The notes beneath the pieces are model-generated. The model ran no database searches. It had not been told where the DNA came from and saw only the letters and a list, made by a program, of their open reading frames with translations. 64,000 bases of DNA from the NCBI GenBank assembly GCA_021775255.1, contig JAJFIA010000022.1:1-64000 (forward strand). Reading direction: 5' to 3'. Position 1 is the first letter of the stretch. Each line of letters opens with the position of its first letter. Shown here one piece after another: positions 26,501 through 34,900 of this stretch. The stretch comes from Roseovarius sp. Lineage in GTDB: Bacteria > Pseudomonadota > Alphaproteobacteria > Rhodobacterales > Rhodobacteraceae. The translations under genes were made by a program, and so were the position numbers.

Positions 26501-27513
26501 TCGACATGTCTACGGACTCGAGATTCTTCCGTACTGCCGCGCAATTGGTAGCAGAGGGCTTTGATCGCTCTGGCGCGGATTGGATTCAGGGCGGCGTGAG
26601 ACCTTCTCAAGGCGCTCTCTCTGTTGAGAGCTCAGGAGCAAGCAGTTTGCCTTTGAGTGGTGGAGGGCCGAGACAAACTCGATACGTTCCGCTTTATGAA
26701 GCGAAATTAGTTTGGCACTTTGACCATAGGGCTTCTTCGTATCATTCACGCGGCGACGATCGAGGGAATCGAGTTCTACCGCCTACTACTGAAGCAGAAC
26801 ATCAAAGCATTTCCTTTGAAACCGAGCCATTTTATTGGGTTCCATCTGATGAAGTCACCCGAAGGCTTTCTGATCGCCTTCGCGGAAAGAACTACCTGTT
26901 CGGATGGCGGGACGTAACAACTGCCATTGCTGAACGAACGATGGTTCCGTGCATTATTCCAAAATGCGGCACTGGCGATACATTCCTGCTGGCATTTACG
27001 GAGCACGAACCGAAACAACTTGCATGTCTTTACGCGAATTGGGCGTCTCTTGCGTTCGACTATGCGACAAGACAAAAGATTGCTTACGTACATCTCAAGT
27101 ATAATATTGTGAAGCAATTACCGACAGTTGTGCCCGAATTCTACACCGAACCACGCCTCGCCTTCATCACCCCAAAGGTGCTGGAACTCACCTACACCTC
27201 GCACAGCCTCGCCCCCTTCGCCCGCGATCTGGGCCATGACGGCCCGCCCTTCGCCTGGGACGAGGACCGCCGCGCCGACCTGCGTGCCGATCTCGACGCC
27301 TTCTACGCCCGCGCCTACGGCCTGACCCGCGACGAGCTGCGCTACATCCTCGACCCCGCCGACGTGAAGGGCCTCGACTACCCCTCGGAAACCTTCCGGG
27401 TCCTCAAGGAAAAAGAAATCCGCAAACACGGCGAATACCGCACCCGCCGCCTCGTCCTCGCCGCCTGGGACCGCATGGAAGCGAACGGCGAATTCACGGC
27501 GTTGGGGATGTAG
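23533..27513 (+). CDS. N6-adenine DNA methyltransferase (DrmMI/Eco57I-like), mosaic
   Basis: A 1326-residue gamma-type adenine methyltransferase. TTGSYYTPDSLV leads into motif I VIDPACGSGHFLLAAARR (about 480-495), and motif IV NPPW is near residue 747 with the long family insertion before it. The N-terminal 300 residues have a type-I/Eco57I-like endonuclease-related region without a clear PD-ExK. The rest (about 780-1200) should be target recognition, followed by a conserved C terminus. Length and setting match DISARM DrmMI, whose methylation marks host DNA as self. Base composition switches sharply: about 25780-27120 is much less GC-rich than the flanks (see finding), so the recognition domain was probably exchanged. 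Gap to the previous gene is two bases. Confidence 0.87.
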   Translation: MARKPITDMSAWPSLSLEGNLIAPAMIAKIDQRAAPEQAPENYSVRKGLTIREEISTAFRVGQSHFDAFAKIETPTQDATRRFVSGLFKETFGYDDLQAAQAPIALIASGRVPFVVVPTSETLDRRSPTLSVDRSRSPAFALQDYLNDKDEALWGIVTNGTHLRLMRDNASLTRPAYIEADLAQIFSNEDIASFAVLWLLIHRSRFGNEGAPATDCPLERWRETGSKEGEVARDRLADQVQIALKVLGSGFLEANPDLSTKLKSGEVNLTEWFNELLRLVYRLIFLMVAEDRNLLHPSNAKTDARALYAQGYSLAALRKQCYRAATWDKHHDRYEGVKIVFNALANGQPALALPALGGLFADDRLPHLETARLRNKAFMEALYRLSWLLDKTGMVPVNWRAMETEELGSVYESLLELQPQLGDDGKTLVFASEAAEQKGNQRKTTGSYYTPDSLVQALLDTALDPVLDKTEPDKLLKLTVIDPACGSGHFLLAAARRIATRLARHRAEGTPALSDFRHALRDVARSCLHGVDRNPMAVELTKVALWIETVDPGLPLGFFDAQIRCGDALLGVFDLKVLEDGIPDAAYKPLTGDDKDTAKYYKKANQDATKGQGGFDFGTGQVAMPEMKPMALDFSGFRDLPEDTVEQIGAKAKRFKELRKKQGFVRATAAANLYVAAFLLPKVGGAPAGPTSRTVPTTEELWMALNQGKMRQAMADAPKAARRARAFHWPLEFPDVMQRGGFDVVLGNPPWERIKLQEQEFFASRSPEIAGAPNKAARNKLIKALATAIEGSVERALFEAFTSAKREAEATSEFVRVSGEDGGRFALTGRGDVNTYALFAELFADLARQRAGVIVPTGISTDITTAPFFAHLVEKQRLARLIDFENRRPIFSAVHRSFKFCLLTLGRDVQEAGFSFFLTDAGEIADPERNFALSPQEISAINPNTRTAPVFRSRWDAELTAKIYRHAPVLVDDTKDSKGNPWSVSFARPFDMSTDSRFFRTAAQLVAEGFDRSGADWIQGGVRPSQGALSVESSGASSLPLSGGGPRQTRYVPLYEAKLVWHFDHRASSYHSRGDDRGNRVLPPTTEAEHQSISFETEPFYWVPSDEVTRRLSDRLRGKNYLFGWRDVTTAIAERTMVPCIIPKCGTGDTFLLAFTEHEPKQLACLYANWASLAFDYATRQKIAYVHLKYNIVKQLPTVVPEFYTEPRLAFITPKVLELTYTSHSLAPFARDLGHDGPPFAWDEDRRADLRADLDAFYARAYGLTRDELRYILDPADVKGLDYPSETFRVLKEKEIRKHGEYRTRRLVLAAWDRMEANGEFTALGM

Positions 27514-27516
27514 GGG

Positions 27517-28557
27517 ATGGAGAGCAACACGATGACCAAAGAGTTCGAAGAGATCAAAAACGACGTCGGCGAGGGAAAGGAACCTTCGACGACGGTCCGA
27601 GAACTGCTCCGCTGGTTCGATTCCCGCAGGCGCCGCACCGGTGTCGTCAAAAGGATACAAACTGAGCTGGATGAAGCCGGCATCGTAACCAACCCAGATT
27701 TCACCAAGGTCTGGATCGATGCCGAGATCACGTTCAAGAAAGCGCCTCAAGCCGTCGCTGTAGTAGCGCCTGCCGAGGAAGACCAAAGTGGCACTGAAAC
27801 AGCCTTCGCTGCCAAAGATGCAAACTTCCTCATCAGCATGCTCAAAGCTGCCAACTGTGGCGTGATTTCGGTCAAGCCACAGGATACCGTCGAGAAAGCC
27901 ATTACCTTGATGTTGGCGCATGATTTCTCGCAGCTGGCTGTCATGTCAAACGAGCGAACGCTGAACGGTACGATAAGTTGGAAGACAATCGGGAAGCGCC
28001 TGAGCCATGAAAACAACCTCGTTGAAGTTAAAGACGCTATGGAGATGGCCGTCGCGCTGGAAGACACAGAGGCGCTTTTCAAGGCAACCAAACTGATCAT
28101 TGAGCACGAATTCGTCTTTGTCCGCTCGTCCATTGACAAGAAGGTCACTGGGATCGTCACGGCGACAGATCTGAGTGAGCAGTTCCAGTTCCTGTCGGAG
28201 CCGTTCCTCCTAATTGGGCAGATCGAGAACCAGATCCGAAACTTGATGAATGGAAAATTCTCTGTCGAGGTTTTGCAGGAGGTCTGCAGCGATACGGATC
28301 TGGAACGGAAGGAGCGGATTCAATCCGTGGCAGACCTAACGTTTGGCGAGTATCTCCGTATCATTCAGAAGCCAGACAATTGGCCACTCCTTGGTCTCCG
28401 CGTGGATAGGGCCGTGTTTTGCGCGGAGATGGACAGAGTTAGGGAAATCCGGAACGACGTGATGCACTTTGATCCAGACGGCATCGATGAAGAACAATAT
28501 GATCAGTTAAGACGGTTCTCGAGGCTGATGGATGAGCTTGAGGCTTTAACGCAGTAG
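27517..28557 (+). CDS. CBS-pair protein with C-terminal HEPN-like Rx4H domain
   Basis: A 346-residue protein not belonging to the standard DISARM set. Residues about 20-75 form a small helical N-terminal domain, 110-225 a tandem CBS pair (VISVKPQDTVEKAITLMLAHDFSQLAV and the second with FVRSSIDKKVTGIVTATDLSEQF), and 230-340 an all-helical domain ending in REIRNDVMHFDPDG. The RNDVMH string (R312 to H317) fits the Rx4-6H catalytic motif of HEPN ribonucleases. CBS pairs bind adenine nucleotides, so the layout suggests a nucleotide-gated RNase. The start lies three bases after the methyltransferase stop, firmly inside the defence operon. HEPN activity is inferred from motif and helical context only. 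Confidence 0.75.
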   Translation: MESNTMTKEFEEIKNDVGEGKEPSTTVRELLRWFDSRRRRTGVVKRIQTELDEAGIVTNPDFTKVWIDAEITFKKAPQAVAVVAPAEEDQSGTETAFAAKDANFLISMLKAANCGVISVKPQDTVEKAITLMLAHDFSQLAVMSNERTLNGTISWKTIGKRLSHENNLVEVKDAMEMAVALEDTEALFKATKLIIEHEFVFVRSSIDKKVTGIVTATDLSEQFQFLSEPFLLIGQIENQIRNLMNGKFSVEVLQEVCSDTDLERKERIQSVADLTFGEYLRIIQKPDNWPLLGLRVDRAVFCAEMDRVREIRNDVMHFDPDGIDEEQYDQLRRFSRLMDELEALTQ

Positions 28558-28575
28558 ATTTCAGGTATTGTATCA

Positions 28576-29358
28576 TTGAGCAAAGTGGAAACTCCCCAGT
28601 CTTTCGTCATTCGGCAGGAATGCGACAAGATTGCATTCCAGAACGGGTTTCGCCGGACTCATGGCGAAACTGACGGATGGCGGCATTACACGTCGACCAC
28701 TGCGCAAGGGTCTATCTGGCTGGCGGCCGAGCGGACCGACAACTGGCTGCTTTCTATCGACCATGCTGGGGTGCTGGCAGAGATCGGGCTTGAGATTTCT
28801 GATACAGACGGCCCGGGCCTCGCGCGGTTTCAGTTCACATCTCTGACCTCGCTCTATGCCGTTATGCCCCGCCTATACGAACTCGCCGTCAGTCTCCCCG
28901 ACGCCCCCCTGCAAGAGTTCCTGCACCGAACGAAGGGGATGCCAAAGACGACTGAAGCAGAGCGTCTGGTGGTGCAGCGTGTTGGACAGGGGATATTCCG
29001 AGACCGTCTGGTCACCTACTGGCAGGGCAGTTGCCCCCTGACAGGCATTACCGACCACGCATTGCTGCGGGCCTCCCACATTAAGCCGTGGAGGGATTGT
29101 GAGAGCGACGAGGATCGACTGGACGTGCACAACGGCCTGCTTCTGTCGGCGCTCTGGGATGCCGCGTTCGACCGAGGCCTCGTTACTTTTGATGACGGCG
29201 GCCACCCACAGTTTTCAACGCAGCTAAGTGAAGCGGCCGCTGCCGAATTACGGTGGCAGGCACCAATTCGCCTGACAGACAAGCACCGTGCCCGCCTCGA
29301 ATGGCACCGAAGCGAAGTGTTCGAAAAAGGCGCTGAGGTTGTCGGGCAATCCAACTAA
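28576..29358 (+). CDS. HNH endonuclease (COG3440-like predicted restriction endonuclease)
   Basis: A 260-residue protein with a C-terminal HNH_2-type nuclease: CPLTGI, LLRASHIKPWRDC and HNGLLLSALWDAAFDRGLVTF supply the metal-binding histidines and the asparagine of the beta-beta-alpha metal fold. The N-terminal 130 residues are a separate alpha/beta part, possibly for target sensing. It starts with TTG (28576), 18 bases after the CBS-HEPN stop, with CAGG upstream; a GTG nine bases further is an alternative. It is the last gene of the defence operon and ends overlapping by four bases with the convergent spanin gene. It probably cuts DNA, perhaps unmodified or modified phage DNA. Confidence 0.82.
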   Translation: MSKVETPQSFVIRQECDKIAFQNGFRRTHGETDGWRHYTSTTAQGSIWLAAERTDNWLLSIDHAGVLAEIGLEISDTDGPGLARFQFTSLTSLYAVMPRLYELAVSLPDAPLQEFLHRTKGMPKTTEAERLVVQRVGQGIFRDRLVTYWQGSCPLTGITDHALLRASHIKPWRDCESDEDRLDVHNGLLLSALWDAAFDRGLVTFDDGGHPQFSTQLSEAAAAELRWQAPIRLTDKHRARLEWHRSEVFEKGAEVVGQSN

Positions 29359-29612
29359 ACTGACCCACACACGCGCACTTGGTCTCGCATCACAGAATAG
29401 TCACCCATCATCTCTACGACAGCCGATCCGTCCGGCAACATCCTCAGTTCTTCGGCCGCCTGCGTCTGAAACACTCGGCTGTATTCCACGACCGGCAGAC
29501 ATGCCGCCAAGCCGTTCGCTTTAAAACCCGCCGTCGCGCAGCCGGTCAACCAGTTCGTCGCGATTGCGAGGACGACGAGCCGCCGCTTCCAGCATCCGGC
29601 GTTGAATATCAT
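29355..29612 (-). CDS. Rz1-like outer-membrane spanin lipoprotein
   Basis: An 85-residue frame begins with a positively charged N terminus (CWKRR), a short hydrophobic stretch (LVVLAIATNW) and the lipobox LTGC, which predicts signal peptidase II cleavage and lipidation. It begins inside the Rz-like gene in another frame and extends past its stop, the classical Rz/Rz1 overlap. O-spanins pair with the i-spanin to fuse inner and outer membranes at the last step of lysis. The remaining 60 residues are not proline-rich as in lambda Rz1. Small size makes the call dependent on position and lipobox. Confidence 0.65.
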   Translation of the reverse strand: MIFNAGCWKRRLVVLAIATNWLTGCATAGFKANGLAACLPVVEYSRVFQTQAAEELRMLPDGSAVVEMMGDYSVMRDQVRVCGSV

Positions 29613-29778
29613 TGGCCTTCTCCGTGGCTTCAAGGCGTTCGGCAAGCCGCCCCGTGCGCTCACCTGCGCGGCGGATCGACAGCAGGAACAAGACGATGGT
29701 GAGGGCGGTCGCACCGTAGCGCAGCGCGGCCCTCGCCCACGGTTTGGCAGCGATCCCGCCAAGAATGCTGACGATCAT
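29521..29778 (-). CDS. Rz-like inner-membrane spanin
   Basis: An 85-residue protein with one N-terminal membrane helix (YGATALTIVLFLLSI) and a following charged coiled-coil-like segment (RTGRLAERLEATEKANDIQRRMLEAAARR). This is the layout of phage i-spanins (Rz). It overlaps the endolysin stop by four bases (ATGA) and contains the start of the Rz1-like gene, so the lysis genes are translationally linked. A holin is the alternative, but the soluble coiled coil and embedded lipoprotein favour spanin. Confidence 0.65.
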   Translation of the reverse strand: MIVSILGGIAAKPWARAALRYGATALTIVLFLLSIRRAGERTGRLAERLEATEKANDIQRRMLEAAARRPRNRDELVDRLRDGGF

Positions 29779-30449
29779 CGCTGCCCCCTGCGCCAGTCAT
29801 CTAGGCGGGCGTAGATCGTGACCGCGATGCCAATGAGCGCCACAGCGATGAACACCCAGCGGAGCGTGTCGAGGTATGGCACCAGCGGCAGGACGGCGGA
29901 CTGGGTCTCAGAGAGGACGTTCTGCGCCACCTCAACCCCCGCGGCGCCCAGCGTCGCCACTCCGGCCGCTCCGCCACCTTTCATGGTGCGGCTATCGGCC
30001 AAGACCTCGCGCGCGGGCTGGGCTTCCTCGGCGAAAGCCGTCGCCCGGATGGGGAACCGCTCACCCCACTGCCGCGCCGGGCCAAGATCGACATGCATGA
30101 ACCCCGAGCGTGGATAGAATCCAAACCCGAGAAACCCCACCGCGCGTGCCGCCGCCTCAAAAGTCACCGGGTCGTGGTTCGACATTGCGATGTCGAAGGC
30201 CGCGCCGTCCATGTGCTTCGAGCGGGTTGCGCCGCCGACGGCACGATTGTGCTCCGGGCTGCGATAGGCGGAGCGGACGATCAGCGGCTTACCCAGCTGG
30301 TCACGCAGCGCCTGCAACTTGTCAAGCGCGGGCTCGTTGATCAGCAGCTTGCCGGTGCCCCGGCAGGCAATTTCGGCGGGCGAGAAGTTGGTCCAGCGCC
30401 AGGCACTTTTTGGCAGGTCGCGCCAATGGTCGTAAAAGGTCGTGGTCAT
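29775..30449 (-). CDS. Peptidase M15 endolysin with C-terminal membrane anchor
   Basis: A 224-residue lysis enzyme. The M15A zinc motif SKHMDGAAFDI (His and Asp ligands) and the later MHVDLG (third ligand) are intact, with LIVRSAYRSPEHNRAVGG preceding them; this fold cleaves peptidoglycan stem peptides (D-Ala-D-Ala/L-Ala-D-Glu peptidases). A C-terminal hydrophobic helix (about 195-215, WVFIAVALIGIAVTIY) suggests membrane retention until lysis. The start at 30449 has GGAGG four bases upstream. A hairpin terminator separates it from the holin-like gene. Confidence 0.88.
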   Translation of the reverse strand: MTTTFYDHWRDLPKSAWRWTNFSPAEIACRGTGKLLINEPALDKLQALRDQLGKPLIVRSAYRSPEHNRAVGGATRSKHMDGAAFDIAMSNHDPVTFEAAARAVGFLGFGFYPRSGFMHVDLGPARQWGERFPIRATAFAEEAQPAREVLADSRTMKGGGAAGVATLGAAGVEVAQNVLSETQSAVLPLVPYLDTLRWVFIAVALIGIAVTIYARLDDWRRGQR

Positions 30450-30459
30450 GGTTTCCTCC

Positions 30460-30491
30460 AAAAACGGAAAAACCCGCCACATGGGCGGGTT
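30460..30491 (-). terminator. Intrinsic terminator upstream of the endolysin gene
   Basis: An 8-bp perfect GC-rich stem (AACCCGCC 30471-30478 with GGCGGGTT 30484-30491), 5-base loop, followed on the minus strand by TTTCCGTTTTT. It should end or attenuate leftward late transcription just before the endolysin gene, which then needs read-through or antitermination. Confidence 0.7.
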
Positions 30492-30523
30492 GAGGGTAAT
30501 GCGTGAATCGTCGCGATGGGCGG

Positions 30524-30814
30524 CTACGGACCGCCGCCGAATATCTTGAGCTTGATCGCGATCCCGGCCAGCAGCGCCAACATCACACCGGTGGTGATCA
30601 TGCGGACAGCGGTCTGCATTGCAGTGCGGCGTACAAGACGGATGCAGTCGAGCAAGGATCGCAGGTCGCGGATATCGAGCGCAGCCTCTTCACCATCGAG
30701 GCCGACATCGGCGAGCGCGCGTTTGGCGCCTTTCTCGGCAGCGCGTGCCAGCATGGCCTCGAACTCGGCGTCTGGCATGCGTACGAAACCCTGGTCGGAT
30801 CGGGGTGGTGTCAT
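30524..30814 (-). CDS. DUF6127 family protein, holin-like
   Basis: A 96-residue protein with a charged N-terminal half (RMPDAEFEAMLARAAEKGAKRAL) and a single predicted C-terminal membrane helix (about 68-92, TAVRMITTGVMLALLAGIAIKL). It matches DUF6127, found next to endolysins of Rhodobacterales and other alphaproteobacterial prophages, so a holin-like role is plausible but unproven. Confidence 0.65.
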   Translation of the reverse strand: MTPPRSDQGFVRMPDAEFEAMLARAAEKGAKRALADVGLDGEEAALDIRDLRSLLDCIRLVRRTAMQTAVRMITTGVMLALLAGIAIKLKIFGGGP

Positions 30815-30833
30815 GGGTCAATCCTCCCGCCGT

Positions 30834-31910
30834 TCAGCCAACCTTGCAGCCCCAGAAGGACGTGTGATCGGCGGCGAAGTAGCCGTCCGCGACCCGAAAA
30901 TACCCCTGCAGTTCCACGGTATCGCCCGCAGTGAGCGGCACAATGGTCTGCAGCCAGATGGCGGTGGCGAGCGTGACGTGGGTGGCGGAGATCTCGCCAA
31001 AGGAACCCCGGATTTCGGTCGCGCCGTTCAGCACCAGCCGCCCACGCATGCGGGCTGTGGCGCTGGCGTTGATCTTGTAGAGCAGCGTTGCGCCGAGCAG
31101 GTATGTCCCGTCCACGGGCGCGGTGAACAGGCTGGTCCCGGCATCAAACGCACCCTGATCGTTGTAGTCGGTGTTATTCAGGCCGATCTTTGTCCAGGCT
31201 CCGACGCCCACGTAGTTGTCGTAGTTCGTCCAGGCCTTGAAGCGCGGCAGTTGCGGCTGCTCGACGATGCCGGTGGTATTGTCCACGATCAGACCGTCGA
31301 AGAAGGTGCTGCCGTCGGCCGAAACCGCGAGGCGGAAACTGTCGGAGCCGAAGAGACCGACGAGCGCCTTTGTCACGAAACCGCTCTGCAGGGTCAGGCC
31401 GAGATCGTCGCCCGCCGCCTCCTTGTTCATGGTGTAGAACAGATCGCCGGTGCCGCCCTCGGCCGCGGTCTTCGCCGTCCAGAGCGCGGAATTGAGCTTG
31501 GCCGAGAACGGGTTCGACGCATCGGCCGTGGTCCCGAGCCCGAGCAGCGCCATGTTCTGCAGCGCCGCTGGCGTCGTGCCGATCCAGCCCGCGCCGTCGT
31601 AGACCAGCAGCAGGCCTTCGTCCTCGACCCACGCGCTCCAGCCGGTCCTCGGTGGCAGACGCAGCCACGCCCCGTCCGTCCAGAGCGCCACGTTCAGGTC
31701 CCAGCCCGCCCAGTCGCCGGTGGCGCCCGAGCCGACGATGTAGCGATCGCCATCGGTGGGGCTTCCCGGCGGCGCTGTCAGATTCCGGTCGATGACGGAG
31801 AGTTGCACCAACCCGTCGAGGATCCGCAGCGCCTCGTTGTGCGTGACATGCTTCTGGGCCTGAGCCGCCAGAATGTAGGGCAGTAGAAGTTTGGTAGTGG
31901 TGTCGGACAT
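30834..31910 (-). CDS. DUF2793 tail fibre with C1q-like receptor-binding domain
   Basis: A 358-residue protein. The N terminus (LLLPYILAAQAQKHVTHNEALRILDGLVQ to about residue 110) is the DUF2793 domain that attaches phage/GTA fibres to the baseplate. The C terminus (about 225-358) with FTAPVDGTYLLGATLLYK and LTAGDTVELQGYF is a C1q/TNF-like jelly roll, typical of receptor-binding tips. I begin at the ATG at 31910; an upstream ATG at 31952 would overlap the hub gene. It follows the hub protein by 10 bases. Confidence 0.8.
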   Translation of the reverse strand: MSDTTTKLLLPYILAAQAQKHVTHNEALRILDGLVQLSVIDRNLTAPPGSPTDGDRYIVGSGATGDWAGWDLNVALWTDGAWLRLPPRTGWSAWVEDEGLLLVYDGAGWIGTTPAALQNMALLGLGTTADASNPFSAKLNSALWTAKTAAEGGTGDLFYTMNKEAAGDDLGLTLQSGFVTKALVGLFGSDSFRLAVSADGSTFFDGLIVDNTTGIVEQPQLPRFKAWTNYDNYVGVGAWTKIGLNNTDYNDQGAFDAGTSLFTAPVDGTYLLGATLLYKINASATARMRGRLVLNGATEIRGSFGEISATHVTLATAIWLQTIVPLTAGDTVELQGYFRVADGYFAADHTSFWGCKVG

Positions 31911-31920
31911 GGGTTGGCCT

Positions 31921-34900
31921 TCAGAATGTGAGCGTGACGGTTTTGGCCCCACCCCGCCCGATCAGGGCGGAAAGCTGGGAGATGCGGACTGTCAGCGTGT
32001 CGCCGGGCCCGAACGGCGCGGCCCAATCGGTAGTTTGCTGGGCGGCCGTGTAGATTGCGCTTGTTGTGGGTGCACTCAGCACCCGCTTCACCGTGCTGCC
32101 ATCGAGGATCTCGACCTCGTAGGCTTCCAGTTCCTCGGTTAGAGGCACCTCAACTGCGCCCCAGCTGTCGGCAGAAAGCGCTCGGGACCGGCGCGTCCAG
32201 CGGATGGTCAGATCGCCGGGCGTGCGGGGGCGACGCCACGGCTGCTGGACATGGGCGACGGAGAACGGCCGCAGACCCACGCCAACCGCTGTGAAGGAGG
32301 CGGCGACATAGGTCTCGTCGCTGACAGACCGGCTTGCGGGACCGACGCGCCAGTTCCAGGGAAGCCCGAGATCGGCCTCGGCGATTGGTAGTGATGCCAG
32401 AGCCTCGTCGAGAACTACGACCCGTGCGCCTGCAGGAGCCGGATTGGCCATAGCCGCTTCCGTGCCGCGTTGTCCTCGCAGGAGCCGCCTCAGTTGATAG
32501 CGGCCCGGTGCAATCAGCTCTGCAGATCCCGCCTGGACGATCTCCCAGCACCCCGGCGCAGACTCAACGGCCAGCACATTGGCCCCACCCAACAGGGTCA
32601 GGTCGGTGATGCTTTCCAGAGTGCCCGAGAGCAGATCGATCACCAGCGCATTGCCAAGATCGAAGCGCGAGGTCGGGCCCGCGTAGAAATCCGAAACCAG
32701 CGTCCCGATCCGGGCACGACCGCCAAATGTCGTCAGTAGCTCAAACCCGTCCGTCGACGGGCTGCGGAACACTGCCATCACCCCCGGCCAGGGAACGGCA
32801 TTGGCAGCGATGAACGGCCGGTGCTGGGGCTGATCCTCGGTCAGCTGTGGCAAGTCCATCAGCACCACCTCGGGTGCGCCGAACACCACGGCCTTTGACA
32901 GGGACGACTGTCGTGGCGAACCGGGTGGCAGGTCGTGGGCCTCGCGATCCTGGCGGACCGCTTCGATCCCGCGTGCTTCAGCGTCTGCAATGGAAACAAG
33001 CCGCAGCGGTATTTGCCGCTCGTCATGGGCGAGCGTGACGACATCGGCCGGATCAAGCGCCAGTCGCGACGGCGGCAAACGAAACGCCGCTGTTTCTCGC
33101 CCGGTCCAAGCTTCCATGAGCGCCCGGCGGCAACGGCGCTCGGCCTCCTCGGGCGGCACCGCCATTGGAAAGCTCTCTGAGGCGATCCGCGTCGTGTCGA
33201 CGGTGATCCGACGCGCCTCAACCAAGGCGGCATCGTAGTCCTCGTCAGCACGCGCCACCTGCCATTTGAGCGCCTGCGGCAGTTCGGTTTCCTGCGCACG
33301 CGTGAGTTCCAGAACGTCACCCACGCGAGCCGCAACAAGATCGTCGTGCGTCACACTGGCCACGGCGGCGCGCCCCCGCATGACAAAACGGATCACGCCC
33401 TCGGTCTCGACCGCGTCAAACCCGAAATGCCGCGACAGCGTTGTGATGGACGCTCGCGGGGATTCCAGTGCGCCAATCGCATAACCTTCGAGCGCACCCC
33501 AGAGACCGGTGACGTCGATCCGGGACACGGGCATTCCAGCCCGCAGGCAGAGATGACGGACGAGCGCGGCCAGCGACACCGCGCCAAGCCGCCCGGTCAG
33601 CCAGTGGCCGAGCCGCCAGTTCGCGCCGTCGGTCCAGACGTCGGTCAGCGCCGGAAAGAACGGATAGGGCCGCGCGTCCCATGTCCAGGCGGCACATTCC
33701 GGTACATTCACCATCCGTCCGCCATAGATACCGGAGATCGGGTTGTTCGCAGCCTCGCCCCACCAGAGATAGGTCGCCTCGAGATAGGCCCGCTGGATCG
33801 CGTCGTCGCGCCAGCCCCGCGAGAAATGAGGCACGAAGCTCTCCGACGATTTAGGGTCGAAGAAGACATTCGGCTGATTGGTGCCCCGGTCGATGGCCGG
33901 GCAGCCAAGCTCGGTGAACCAGATCGGCTTGGATTGCGGCACCCATGCCGTGGGTGTCCCGCTCTCCACTCCGCCCGGGCGGTTGTAATGCGCGTTCGAC
34001 CACCAGGCGCGCAGATCCTTGTAGCGGAAGACCCACGGCTTTGCCGCAGCACCGTCGGTGATGGGCGTGCGGACTTGCGCTGAGCGGTCTGCGGCGCTGG
34101 CGTAGAACCAGTCAAAGCCTTCGCCGCCAGTAATGTTCGCCTGCAAATAGGCGCGGTCGTAGATCGCGGGCCAGCCCTCGGCCGCATCGGCATGCTCGAA
34201 GCCGTCCCGCCAGTCGGAGAGCGGCATGTAGTTATCGATCCCGATGAAGTCGATCTCCGGATCGGCCCAGAGCGGATCGAGATGGAAGAAAACGTCGCCC
34301 GAACCGCCGCCCGGCTGATGCCCGAAATACTCGCTCCAGTCGGCCGCGTAGCCGATCTTGGTGCCGGACCCGAGGATCGAGCGCACATCGGCAAGCAGGT
34401 CCCGATAGGCCTGAACCGCCGGATAGGTGATAGCGCCCGAGCGGATCGTCGTCAGCCCCGGCATCTCGGTCCCGATGAGGAACGCATCGACGCCGCCCGC
34501 CGCCGCGCAGAGATGGGCGTAGTGCAGCACCATGCGGCGCAGACCCCAGTCGCCGGATGGCCCGGTCCACGAAGCCGACTGACCCGAGACGCTGAAGCTG
34601 GCGGGCGTGGCCGCGCCGAAAAGCGCCGCGACTTGGGTTGCGGCTGTCGCCGTCTTTTCCACGGTCCCAGCGAAACCTGCGGCTGGAGAACAGGTGATCC
34701 GCCCCCGCCAGGGAAACGCGGGCTGCCCGGTTTCGGCGGCGTTATCGGAATACGGGTTCGGCAGCGTGTTGCCGGGCGGCACGTCCATCAGGATGAAGGG
34801 ATAGAAGGTGACGCGCAGCCCACGCGCCTTCATCTCCTGGATTGCCTGGACCACCGCAAAATCGGCGGGCGTGCCGCCATAGACCGGGCGATCCTGATCA

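Noticed and set aside
30516..31886. 456-codon plus-strand frame, with similar long plus-strand frames at 34192-35382, 37900-39546 and 40275-41897
   Set aside because: All antisense to certain tail genes and without recognisable domains; typical mirror frames of high-GC coding DNA.
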